From: Strongyloides papillosus
Lineage: Eukaryota > Nematoda > Chromadorea > Rhabditida > Strongyloididae
Direction of reading: 5' to 3'
NCBI GenBank assembly: GCA_005656395.1
Contig: SRSI01000019.1
Location: 682,001-746,000 of the forward strand
Length of the DNA stretch: 64,000 nucleotides
Both the position numbers and the translations under genes were made by a program. A model generated the notes under the pieces. That model searched no databases. It was given only the letters and a program-made list of their open reading frames with translations, and had not been told where the DNA came from. Positions 22,434 to 34,466 of the stretch are shown here, in pieces; within the stretch, counting starts at the first letter, position 1; each line of letters starts with the position of its first letter.

Positions 22434-23506
22434 TATGTTGGAGGAATTAAATTTTTGTTTTTGAGCTAAATGTTTACTAGGGAAATGTATCTTACTTAGC
22501 AAAATAAGTAGACAATAACAAAATCTATTTATATTATTTTATAGAGTTGGAATATTTAACGATAATTTAAATTGAATATAATTTTCAACAGAACTCTTTC
22601 AATCTGCATGATCATTATAGAATTCCACATTTATATTGATACATTTTATTAGATCTATATAATTGTTTAATTGTGAAATATTATAATAAACATTAACTTT
22701 TTTTTTCAATATCTATTTTATAAAATCTCGTTATTTTAGTACTTTATTGTTTAAATTTTACACGCGAATTAGTATAAAAATATAGATCAGATGGAAAAAA
22801 AATTTAACATTTTAGTATTACAATTATCATTTTAATTGAAACATTAATGTGATAAATATTAAAATATATTAGCTTACTAATAAACAAATAATGTTTTAAA
22901 TCAACTTAATATTAAATACTTTATTTTTCTAATTCATAGTATATAATGTTTGCTACTATCGTACAGGAACGAATTAATGTTATATATATAAACTATTAAA
23001 TAATGGATTCATTTTACTATACTTAATTGAAGTCTTAAGCTCTCAAATTTATATAAGTTATTTGTATTATATCTTAATTTATTATTTTCATGACATTTTG
23101 AAGAGTAAATTTTTTTATTAAACATTCTTTTATCACCATATTTTTTAGTTTGATGTTTTATGATACCTTTACTAACTAAACAAGAGTTAAAAATAAAATA
23201 AATGTTTCTACAGTTTCAGAACTATTTAATCAAAAATTAAACACATATAAGAAAATAACCGAAAAACCAATCTTTGATATAGTCAATTTTCGAAAAAATA
23301 AAAGTTTTTAAATAAACGATAATTCAAAGAATTTGTGAATAGAACTTAATTTGCCCTATATCATAACATGTACCTTATAGTTGTAAGTATTTATATAATT
23401 ATATAATATAAATTTGAAAATGAATTACAATAATCCACATTTATTTTTAGTAATCTTTTAATTTAACAAACAAAATTAAATGTAGTATGTATAATTTTAT
23501 AATTTT
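22434..23506. other. Intergenic; 5' flank of C
   Basis: The first 200-plus bp (about 22434-22640) are nearly identical to the flank of gene F (29793-30000), more alike than the coding regions of the two genes. No other gene is seen. Confidence 0.6.
22511..22578 (-). promoter_or_regulatory. Shared upstream module of the pseudo-astacin genes (C copy)
   Basis: Two blocks recur upstream of these genes. Block 1, on the plus strand ACAATAACAAAATCTATT, starts 76-79 bp before the ATG: C 22511, D 24770, E 27537, F 29870, G 32141, H 34544 and, weaker, B near 20129. Block 2, GATAATTTAAATTGAATA, lies about 50 bp further out: C 22561, D 24821, E 27587, F 29920, G 32191. Constant spacing across diverged copies suggests a promoter or transcription-factor site, though common descent alone could also explain it. 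Confidence 0.6.
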
Positions 23507-24691
23507 TCAGCTATTAACTTCCCAAAATTTAACTTTTACGATAATTTCCATTGCCGGAAAATGAGATTGAATTATCACTCGATGACTTTCAGAGAGAATT
23601 GATCTTGTAGACTGACCAGGACAAAACAAATTTCCTGAAGCTCCTAAATCTTGTCGATATCTTATTTCAATACTCTTGCTTTCCTTGCATATATATTTAC
23701 TCAGTCGAAGATTATAATACGATATTTTCATTCCTATTTTTTTACCAAAATTTGCAAGTACATAAAAAGTGCAATTTCCGCCAACATGAAGAAAAACAGT
23801 ATGTTTTTCTTTCCTCGCAAAAAGTCGATTATGGTAAGAACAAAAATCATTGTTTACTATAAGATGTCCACAATCAATACCTTGAGTAAATGAGGGACAC
23901 TTGCATATTGATGGGTGTTTGGAATCTTGATAACTGAAGTTAATACACTCTGGATGATTTATTTGAGGATAAGAGCAATATTTTTTATTTAAAATTTTTG
24001 CATCATTGAATGTTAGACTTTGAGATTTCCCAATAAATGGTTGCATGTGAGTATTGTAAGTTGTAATTACTCTTTTACGAAGAATCCCATATTCATTTTC
24101 TGAAAAGTGCATAACAGATCTAAAATCATAACTGGTATTAAATGTATTTGTTGATCCTTTAAAATCTTTTTTAAAAAATTTTAAAAATTTAGGTTTGATA
24201 TTTTTCCAATTAATAAAGATATAATGATCTCTGTCATATCTATTATGTTCATAGTCAACACCTAATGCGCGCATAGTTTCTCGGATAATTTTTCCAACGT
24301 CCATCGTGTCTTTCTGTACGTAGATTTTATGTGGGATTTCCCTTCTCTTACCCAAATCAGTTAGATATAATAACCCTGGTTGGTACATAAACAAGGCTTT
24401 TCTTGGATTGTATGTTGTTTAAATTTAAGACATGTTTCTTTTGAAATTTGTAAAAGTGCATAGTTTATAATATTATCATTTAATATGTTATTAGCATAAT
24501 ATGGTATTACTTTCTCTTTCCATAAATAGTTTCTTCTTTTCAAAATAGCTCTTTTTTCTCTTTCAATCGATAAATTACTTTTTAATAAAGAATCCTAAAA
24601 CAATAATTAAAATAAAATTCATTAAACATACTGTCGAGTCTAAAGAGAAAACTAATTTATTGAGGAAAATTAGTGTTGTTATAAGTATCAT
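23507..24691 (-). pseudogene. Astacin-like pseudoprotease D, frameshifted
   Basis: Exon 1 (24632-24691, signal peptide MILITTLIFLNKLVFS) and a 37-nt intron (24595-24631) are as in the paralogues. Exon 2 is open from 24594 through FSLDST/DSLLKSN/EREKRA to ETCLKFKQ. One base then appears to be missing near 24418 relative to gene G: G has CAAACATACAACC where D has CAACATACAATCC. The rest, from MYQPG to the stop at 23507, is intact in another frame. It includes helix RETMRALGVDY, Met-turn SVMHF, EGF-like and CUB-like parts. The long clean 3' frame suggests a recent lesion or a sequence error rather than an old pseudogene. The nearest relative is G, 7,377 bp away. Confidence 0.85.
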
Positions 24692-26270
24692 TATGTTGTA
24701 GAAATTAGTCTATTGTTCTTGACCTGAATTTTTAATAATAAATGGATATGTTACTTAGCATAATACGTAAACAATAACAAAATCTATTGAAACATTTAAA
24801 TAGAATTTAATTATTCAATTATAATTTAAATTGAATAAAATTTCTACACAGGTTTTCTCTATCTATGTGAATTTTCACGATAATGCATTTTAAAATAACT
24901 TTAGTTTTATTAATTCCCTAATCGTTTAAACGTGAAATATTGTTATAATCTTTAAAAATGTTTTTAAATATTTATTAACATGATTCCTTGTTTATCTTTA
25001 TTAATCATTGATTTAAAAATTATGTACAAATTTGAGAAAACATTAAGTTTGATTAAAAAGGATGAAACTTGTTAATATTACATTTACTGGTTAAATTTAT
25101 AGTTATAACCAATCTGTAGAAGTTATGCAAGTAATATCTAAAATGTTATTGACAATTTATTTGTTTTTTATTATTTTAATTAACAAAATTAGTTAAATAA
25201 GTAGTTAATTTTAAAGTCGATTAACTCTTGTTAACCAATTAAAACAGTATTGATCTATAGGTTAACATACAAAGAAAAACTTTTTAAAATATCTGTTTAA
25301 GCTTTTTTAATAATAATTTTCTTACAAACTGTTAGCAGGAATTTATTATAGAATATAATATAAAGACAATATAAAAATATATCAAGATAATTAATTGGAG
25401 GGACGTTTTAAAATACCATAATCACAGGTGTTCACCTAGAGACCTCTGACACAAACAATTTTTTAAAAAATAGCAATTTGATAAAGAATAGACACAAATG
25501 ATATTAAATATATTTAATTTCATAAAAATATATTATAGTTATTATGTTGTATATAGTTTACTTATTTCTTACATTTTGCTACCCAGTCCATATCTTACCT
25601 GTTAATATCTTCATGATATCAACTTATACACCTTGTAGCTTAAAGCCCGTCTTATATAGAATATAGATATTTCTTTATATATCATATATACTACTTTTTA
25701 CATATAGATCTATCTTTTTTAATTTTAATAAGTATTTAATGTTTGGATACAGTAGTAGTCTTCTTATTCAATTACACTACCTGCTCTAACAGCTTACGTG
25801 TATATTATATTTGCCACAAAAATTATTAATATATTACTTTCAATGAAAGTTGGAGCTATTCACTTATTTTCTTTATAGAATCTTCTTCTACAACCAAATA
25901 TTTTAGAAAAATGTTAAATAGAGTGCTTATTAGCTTATCTTAGATTTAATTCATTAATAATTATTCTGACAATCTTAGGGTGTGTAATCATGAGAAATTA
26001 CATAAGAAAACGACTCAGAAATTTTACTTTAACGTAATATACTTTTAAAATATTAATAACTTTTGAATAAAAGATTATAGAAAACAAGTTAATCTTGAAG
26101 TTCAGAATTAATTTATCTTACAAATGACACGCGTCTCATAGCCATTTGTATTTGTTTAACTGAATTGCAGATATTTGAAGTATGTATTACAGGAGTTGAA
26201 ATTTATTTTGATTAAATGAATTGTTATAAAAACTAAAAATTCAACTATATACGTTCAAATTATAAGTCTA
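24692..26270. other. Intergenic with dispersed repeat
   Basis: Contains the D-copy upstream module (24770-24837) and the inverted copy of the dispersed repeat (25330-25451). No gene is seen. Confidence 0.55.
25330..25451. repeat. Dispersed repeat, copy b (inverted)
   Basis: Reverse complement of 12890-13010. It runs from TGTTAGCAGGAATTTATTAT to GAGACCTCTGACACA with scattered substitutions and a few indels. It lies between astacin-like genes D and E, 12 kb from its partner. Confidence 0.85.
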
Positions 26271-27461
26271 TTAGTCGCTATATTGCCAATATTTAATCTT
26301 TAATCGCATTGTTACTTCTGGTAAGTTAGATTGAATTATCACAAGATTGCCTTGAGACAAGATTTTTAATGGATAATTCCCAGGACAAAACAAAATTCCA
26401 CTCACCGAAAGATCTTTTTGAAACCTTATTTCGACACTATTATTCTCTTTACAAATGAAAGTATGAGGACGAACTTTATCAAAACCTAATTTTACCATTA
26501 TTTTACTACCATAACTAGAAGAAATATAAAAAGTACATTTTCCAGCAACTCTGGGATAAATAATAGTTTTTTTTCTTGTCGCAACTAATCGATTGTTAAT
26601 GGTACAAAATTTATGATTGCTCAACCAACTTTGGCAATTGGTACCATGTACAAATGGTGGACATAAGCACATTGATGATTTGTGTTTGGGATGTTGGTAC
26701 CCATAATTGTAACAACGTGGAGGAAATACTGTTGTTAGGTTTGAACAATATACTTTATTTACTAATTTTGCATCATTGAAAGTTAGGCGTTCAGATTTAC
26801 CCATTAACAACTGCATGTAATTATTGTGAGCCGTAATTACTATTCTACTAGCAATTCCATATTCATTTTCTTTAAAATGCATAAGAGATCTATAATCATA
26901 ACCAAAGCCATATGTATTTGCTGATCCTTTATAATTTTTTCGAAAATACTTTAAAAATGCAGGTATTATAAATGCCTCATTAATGGAAATATACTTATCT
27001 CTGTCATTTCTATTGTGTTCATAATCAAAGCCTAATGCACGCAAAGTTTCTCTCATTGTTTTCCCAACTTCTTCTTTACCCATTGGCAAATTTATTCTTT
27101 GTGGTATCACTTTTCTTCTTCCCAAAACAGTTTCATGATATTTTCCAGGTTGATAAATAAATATAGCTTTTTTCGGATTTCTAGTTAGTAAAAATTTAAG
27201 GCATGTCTCCATTGAAATTCTATAAAGCGCAAGTTTGACTACATTTTCATTCAACATGGAACTAATATGAACTACTATTTCTTTCTCTCTCCATAAATAA
27301 TTTTTTCTTCTTAAGACTGCTCTTTTCTCTCTATCATTTGATAAATTATTTCCTAGTACGAAATTCTAAATCAATAATTAGCTATGATTTCTGTAACTTA
27401 CTGTTGAATCTATGAAGAAAACTAATTTACTTAAAAAAATTAAAATTATTATAAATATCAT
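26271..27461 (-). CDS. Astacin-like pseudoprotease E
   Basis: Two exons, complement(join(26271..27365, 27402..27461)); 36-nt intron after codon 20, phase 0. 384 residues. Signal peptide MIFIIILIFLSKLVFFIDST, propeptide with DREKRA. The zinc helix reads RETLRALGFDY (Arg, Arg, Tyr in place of the histidines), followed by EHNRNDRD and Met-turn SLMHF. The EGF-like module starts RCYNYGYQHPKHKS and has an extra Ser/Met before CLCPPF. A CUB-like C-terminus ends WQYSD. It is the third gene of the first C-D-E block and is not closely paired with any other copy. The upstream module is present at 27537-27604. Confidence 0.92.
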
Positions 27462-28618
27462 TACATTAAAAAGTAAAATATTACTCTGAGATTTAATTTT
27501 TATTTCTGTAACATTATCCCACTTTAAGTAAAAATAAACATTGACAAAATCTATTTAGATAATTAAATAAATTTAAATCATTAAATGTTAATTTAAATTG
27601 AGTAATAATATTAACACAAGATTTTTCATTCAAAATGAAGCTTTATAAAATTTTACATTTCTATTAATTTAATTTGTTAGATTTATATAATTGTTGATTT
27701 ATAAAATATTATTTTATACTTTTAGACTTTTTTAATATATATTATTTAGATCCTTTTTCAATTTTAGCATTTATTTTTATAAGTTTTATGTGCAGTTAAG
27801 TAAAAAATCAAACAAAAATAAAATTAAACTTATCAATTTAACATTTATTAGTTAAACTGAAGCTCAAATGCTAAATACACTATAACATTAGTTTAAAATA
27901 CTTATTTTGTCTAAATCCTAGTATAAATTTTTTACTTCTATTTTACTAGATTGAATTATTATTATAAATATAGACTATTTAATTAAATAATAGATATATT
28001 TTACTACATTTAATCAAAGTCTTAAGTAACCAAGTGCATATTAATTACTTTTCATAAATCTTAGTTTACAATTTTCGTGACGTTATGGAAGGAAAGAATT
28101 TTTTTTTAAAAAACATATTTTTAACTCCGAATATCTTGGTATAACCTCTTACAATATGTTTGTAAAATAAACAAAAAGTTAGAAATTTTTTTTAGAGTAA
28201 TGTATAGAATTAATAAAATGATATGAATAAAATTTAGGCTAAAACTGGAAGACATTTCCTCTAAAAGACAGATTTGGAATAAAATTCCAACTCATAAATT
28301 AAAAATTTATATATTGTCCTACAGTTTGGAAATACTCCATTCAAATTCAAACTTATATATAAAAAAATTTGAAAACTACCATTGATATTGTCAAATTGCC
28401 AATTAATAAAAGTGTTGAAATTAATGATATTGAAGAACAATTCAATATTAAAAGTAGAATTTTATTTTGTCTACAAAACGAAATGCGTATTATAGCCACA
28501 ACCATTTATATAAATTACTAATATTTATTAGCTCTATTACTAAAACTATCATTTATTATCAATAAATTCAAAAACTAAACAAATCAATAGTGTGTTTGAT
28601 ATACTGTCATTCTTTTCA
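27462..28618. other. Intergenic
   Basis: 5' flank of E with its upstream module, then AT-rich sequence with no recognisable gene. Confidence 0.5.
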
Positions 28619-29792
28619 TTATGAAACTTGCTTATAAATAATTCTCAATTTTGTTTGTTCTGGCGGAAAATGAGATTGAATTATAACAAGATGTGCTTCA
28701 GATTTAATTAATATTGGAGTATTATCAGGACAGAACAAAATTCCGCTTGCTGCTAAATCACTTTTATATCTTACTTCGACACTTCTAAAGTCTTTACAAG
28801 TACGATGACGGCGTCGATTGTTATGAAATAGTAATTTTAATCTTATTTTTTCACCATAATCTGTATGAATATAAAAAGTACAATTGCCACCTACTTTAAG
28901 ATCGGTAGTGCTTGTTACCAATCCTGCATAAAAATGATTACCAGCAGTACAAAAGTGATTGTTTGCTATCACACCTGTACAATCGATACCATCTGCAAAT
29001 GATGGGCACTTACAAATTGGTGATTTGGGATGTGAATACCCGTAGTTATGACATGGGGGGTGAATTTGTGAGGGAAAGCTACAATATCTTTTATTTACTA
29101 GTTTTGCGTCATAAAAAGTCAGGTCTTGGGTTTTACCCATCAAATTCTGCATTAATTTATTTTTAGCAGTAATTACTCTTCTACCAAAAATCCCATATTC
29201 ATCTTCTGAAAAGTGCATAACAGATCTATAATCATAACCAATATTAAATGTACTTGTTGAATTTTTGACAATAAAATACTTTAAAAATCTTCGTTTTATT
29301 GAATTTCGATGAATAATTATATACATATCTCTGTCACGTCTATTATGTTCATAGTCAACACCTAATGCACGCAAGGTTTCTCGTATAGTCTTTCCAATTT
29401 CTTCTTTTCCCTTTGCTACAAAAATTCTATGTGGAATTTCCCTTCTCTTTCCCAAATTAGTTTCATAAAATGGTCCGGGTTGATATGAAAACAAAGCTTT
29501 TCTTGGATTTTTTGTTTGTCTAAATTTAAGACATGTCTCTTTTGAAATTTTTAAAAGTGCGTAGTTAATAATATCCTCATTTAATTTGCTGTCAACATAA
29601 TAAAGTATTTCCTTCTCTTTCCATAAATAGTTTTCTTTTATTAAAATTGCTCTTTTCTTTCTTTCAGTCGATAAATTATTTTGTAATACAGAAAACTAAA
29701 TCAATAATTAAATCATTATTCATTAAACATACTGTCGAATCGAAAGAAAAAACTAATTTATTGAGGAAAATTAGTATTGTTAGAAATATCAT
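28619..29792 (-). CDS. Astacin-like pseudoprotease F (duplicate of C)
   Basis: Two exons, complement(join(28619..29695, 29733..29792)); 37-nt intron after codon 20, phase 0. 378 residues. Signal peptide MIFLTILIFLNKLVFSFDST is one residue different from that of C. The front of exon 2 has no ATG, so the gene only makes sense with the spliced exon 1. Helix RETLRALGVDY, Met-turn SVMHF, EGF-like (CHNYGY...CKCPSFADGIDC) and CUB-like regions. Six residues shorter than C, mostly at the C-terminus and around the KKDLNSSAN region (VKNSTS here). Upstream module at 29870-29937. Confidence 0.92.
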
Positions 29793-30883
29793 TATCTTGG
29801 AGGAATTAAATTTTTGTTTTTGAGCTAAATGTTTACTAGGGAAATGTATCTTACTTAGCAAAATAAGTAGACAATAACAAAATCTATTTATATTATTTTA
29901 TAGAGTTGGAATATTTAACGATAATTTAAATTGAATATAATTTTCAACAGAACTCTTTCAATCTGCATGATCATTATAGAATTCCACATTTATATTGATA
30001 CATTTTATTAGATTTATAAAATTGTTTAATTTTGAAATATTATCATAAACTTTTAAATTGTTTTCAATATTTATTGTATAAAATCTTGCTATTTCAGTAC
30101 TTGTTTGTTTAAATTTTGCGTGCAAATTAGTATAAATGTATGGATCAGATGAAAATGAAATTAAAAACAAAATTCAATTAGTTTATATCTCATTTATGCT
30201 TAAATTATTAACATAAATGCGATAAATATTATAATATTAGCTTGTTAAAAATAAAAAAATGTTTCAAATCAACTAAAATTAAAAACTTTATTTTTCTAAT
30301 TCATAGTATAGAATGTTTGCTTTTATCGTAAAGGAATGAATTATCATTATAGATATTAACTATTAAATTATATAATGGATTAATTTTAATACATTTAGCC
30401 AAAGTCTTAAGCTTTCAAATTTGTATTAATTATTTGTAACAAATCATAATTTACTATTTTTATTTCTTTTGGTGGGTAATTTGTTCTTTTAAGGACCTTA
30501 TTTTTACCAAAAATCTTTTAATATAACGTTTTCTATTATGTTTATAAAATAAACATAAGTTAAATATATAATGCATACTTCTACAATTTTAAAATACTCA
30601 ATTCAAACACACACAAAAAAATGACTGAAAAATTAATCATCGATATAGTCAATTTTTAAAATAATTATAGCATTAAAATAAATGATAATGAAAACGATTT
30701 GTAAATATAATTTAATTTGCTCTAAATGATGTTATGTATCATACCGACACAAGCATTTAGACAACAAGATTATATAAACTTGAAGAATAATTTACAACAG
30801 TCTTTATTTCTTTAAAATAACTTAATAATTTTAAAAAACAAAAAGTCAAAAAAGTATGCTTTATTTTTCAATCTCTCAACTGA
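29793..30883. other. Intergenic; 5' flank of F
   Basis: Duplicate of 22434-23506 and nearly identical to it for the first 200-plus bp. No separate gene is seen. The open frame at 29958-30170 lies in the duplicated non-coding flank. Confidence 0.55.
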
Positions 30884-32063
30884 CTAAACTTGCCAAATTT
30901 TCATTTTTAAGATTATATTCATCGCCGGAAAATGAGATTGAACTATCACCCGATGACTTTCAGAGAAAATGGCTCGTGTAGACTGACCAGGACAAAATAA
31001 ACTTCCACTAGATCCTAAATCTTGTCGGTATCTTATTTCAATACTCTTATTTTCCTTACATATATATTTTCTTGGTCGAATGTTGTAATACGATACTCTC
31101 ATTGCTATTTTTTTACCTAAATCTGTAAATAAATAAAAAGTACAATTTCCGCCAACTTTAAGAAGGAAAGTAGTTTTTTTTTTCCACGCAATTAATATAT
31201 TATGGGCTGTACAAAAATGATTGTTTATTATCAAACCTGTACAATCAATACCATCTGCAAATGGTGGGCACTTACAATGAGTGTATAATCTGGGGTGGGG
31301 ATAAGCAAAATTAGAACATTGAGGATGAGTTATTTGAGGATAAGAGCAATATTTTTGATTTAAAATTTTTGCATCATTGAATGTTAGACTTTGAGATTTC
31401 CCAATAAATGGTTGCATGTGAGTATTGTAAGTTGTAATTACTCTTTTACGAAGAATCCCATACTCATCTTCTGAAAAATGCATAACAGATCTAAAATCAT
31501 AGCTAGTGCCAAAAGTATTGGTTGACCCCTTAAAATCTTTTTTAAAAAATTTTAAAAATTTAGGTTTGATATTTTTCCAATTAATAAAGATATAATGATC
31601 TCTGTCATATCTATTATGTTCATAGTCAACACCTAATGCGCGCATAGTTTCTCGGATAATTTTTCCAACGTCCATCGTATGTTTCTGTACGTAGATTTTA
31701 TGTGGAATTTCTTTTCTTTTTCCCAAATCAGTCAGATATAATAATCCTGGTTGATACATAAACAAGGCCTTTCTTGGGTTGTATGTTTGTTTAAATTCAA
31801 GACATGTCTCTTTTGAAATTTTTAAAAGTGCATAGTTTATGATATTATCATTTAATGAGCTGTTAACATAATATGGTATTACTTTCTCTTTCCACAAATA
31901 GTTGGTTCTTTTTAGAATTGCTCTTTTTTCTCTTTCAACCGAAAAAATATTTTCTAATACAGAAAGCTAAATCAATAGCTAAATCATTATTCGTTAAACA
32001 TACCGTAGAATTGAAAGAGAAGACTAATCTAGTGAGAATAATTAATATTTTTATAAGTTTCAT
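30884..32063 (-). CDS. Astacin-like pseudoprotease G (intact duplicate of D)
   Basis: Two exons, complement(join(30884..31966, 32004..32063)); 37-nt intron after codon 20, phase 0. 380 residues. Signal peptide MKLIKILIILTRLVFSFNST, propeptide ending EREKRA. Helix RETMRALGVDY, EHNRYDRD, Met-turn SVMHF. The frame is intact where D is shifted. The EGF-like module (CKCPPFADGIDCTGLIINN) matches C, F and H better than D, although the rest of the protein is closest to D, which hints at gene conversion. CUB-like C-terminus ends KIWQV. Upstream module at 32141-32208. Confidence 0.92.
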
Positions 32064-33277
32064 TAAGTTTATGGTATTAAATTATTGCTCCTGGTTCGAG
32101 TTTTTAATATAACGCATTATCTTGCTTAGCACAATAAGTAAACAATAACAAAATCTATTTAGATTTTTAAATAAAGTCGAACTATTCAATGATAATTTAA
32201 ATTGAATAAATTTTTAACGTAAAATTGTTATATCTATATGGAACTTTATGAAAATGGCCGCTGAAATATTTACAATTATGATGATTCAAATAATTGTTAG
32301 GATTGAAAATATTATTATAAGTATTTTAAATTTTTAATATTTATCAACATGATTTTATTAACCTTTTAGTAATCGTAGATTTAAATATAATGTTTATATT
32401 TTAATAAATAGCTGAATGCAAAATTATTAAAACAAAATGAAGTTTAGTAACACAATGTTCATTATTTTATCAATAAACATAATTTTACTATAAATGTTGT
32501 GACGTCAAAAATTAAACCTTAGTTGTAAATCAGATTAATTAAAATTACTATATCTTCATTAAATCATATTATTTATATTTTACAATTGTCGTATGTGATG
32601 TGCCTACTGTAAAAAAGTGATAATTTAAAAAAAAAGAAAATTTCTACTACGTAAAGCCAAAGAAAGAACAATTTTGAAATTCTCAAATATTAGTCTCTCT
32701 CATGTTCTGTAAGACAATAACGTGTAAATCGTCATTAGTTATAGTGACTTTTTAGTTGTTTGTAAGAGCGTCAACATCAAATTAAAGTATTCAAATTGTT
32801 CTAGAGCACTTAAACAAGTAAAGATTGTTACAATAATCCCTAATTTATTAATTTAATACACAATCGGGTTACATATTTTTTGTCGTTATCTTTAGGATTT
32901 TATTTTTACCTTCAAACCTTTTGGATTGATGCTGCATAGTACGTTTTTTCGCCGATTATAGGACAATGCAACATGAATTGTCCTGAGGATTAAGGTTTGA
33001 TCTATAGAAGTCTGACCTTAAGACAGTGAATTCAAATTACTTTTATAAAAACTTCTTTTTGAAATAATAAAAGTTTTAAAGTAAAAGAAAAAAATTAATA
33101 ATAAAGATAAAACATTACTTGTTTCTTGAGTTAGACTATTTCTTATAACCAAAGACCTTTATACAAATAAGTAATAGTCATTTAAAATGTGTATTACTAA
33201 AACAAAAATTTATTCTGAACAACCTGGTAATTTTAAAAACAAGAAAATTAAGAAAATAAGTATAGATTACTAGTACC
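32064..33277. other. Intergenic
   Basis: 5' flank of G with the shared module, then AT-rich sequence. No gene, RNA or repeat is recognised. Confidence 0.5.
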
Positions 33278-34466
33278 TTAATGACTTATTCGCCAAAATT
33301 CAAGAATCAAATTAAGTTGCACAGCAGGAAAATGGGTTTGGATTACCATTTGATTGCTTTCGGATACAATTATACGTGGAGAATGGCCAAGACAAAACAA
33401 AACTCCACTTACTGATAAGTCCCTTTTATACCTTATCTCAGTAAATTGATTCTCCTTACAAATAGGAACACCTAGTGGGATATTATGATAGGCTATTCTT
33501 ATTCCTATTTTTTTACCAAAACTTGTAGAAATATAAAATGTACACCTTCCACCGACTCGGGGAAAAGCAATACTTTTTTCTCTCGTTGCAAATAGTCGGT
33601 TATGAACAGTACATAAATGATTGTTTGTTATCAAACCTGTACAATCGATTCCATTTACAAATGGTGGACACTTGCAATTTGGTGATTTAGGATCTAAGTA
33701 ACCAAAGTTTTGGCACGGAGGATGTAGATGATGTATTTGTGGAAATTTACAGTATCTTTCATTTATAAGTCTTGCATCATTAAAAGTTAAATATTCAGAT
33801 TTACCCATAAATGATTGCATAAAATTATTTTTAGCTATAATTACTTGTCTACCAGAAATTCCATATTCATCTTCTGTAAAATGCATGATAGATCTGTAAT
33901 CATAATTAATACCATACGTATTTGTTGATCCTTTAAAATTTTTTTGAAAATACTTTAGAAAATCCTTTTTTATATTTCTCCAATTAATGTCAATATACTG
34001 ATCCCTGTCATATCTATTATGTTCATAGTCAACACCCAATGCACGTAGAGTTTCTCGCATGACTTTTCCAATGTCTTCTTTACCTATTGGTACATAAATT
34101 TTATGTGGAATTTCTCTTCTTCTTCCCAAATTTGTTTGGTAAAATGATCCAGGCTGATAAGTAAATAGTGCTTTTTTTGGTTTTTTTGTTTGTTTAAATA
34201 TAAGACATGTCTCCTTAGATATTCTTAAAAGTGCAAATCTAATTAAATTTTCATCTAACTTGTAATTGACGGTGTATCCTATTTCTTTCTCTCTCCATAA
34301 ATATATTTTTCTTCTTAAAATTGCTCTTTTTTCTCTTTCAATTGATAAATTATTTTTTAATAGAGACTCCTAAATCAAAAATGAAACCGAAATCCATTAA
34401 ACCTACTGTTGAATCAAAAGAAAAAATTAGTTCATTAAATAACATTAATATCGTTATAAGCATCAT
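33278..34466 (-). CDS. Astacin-like pseudoprotease H
   Basis: Two exons, complement(join(33278..34369, 34407..34466)); 37-nt intron with a GTAGGT donor, phase 0. 383 residues. Signal peptide MMLITILMLFNELIFSFDST (two ATGs in a row; either would serve). Propeptide ESLLKNN...EREKRA. Helix RETLRALGVDY, EHNRYDRD, Met-turn SIMHF. EGF-like (CQNFGY...CKCPPFVNGIDC) and CUB-like regions, where one CUB position reads FCLG in place of the FCPG/FCPD of its relatives. It is the last member of the array. A weaker version of the upstream module is at about 34544-34560. Confidence 0.92.
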
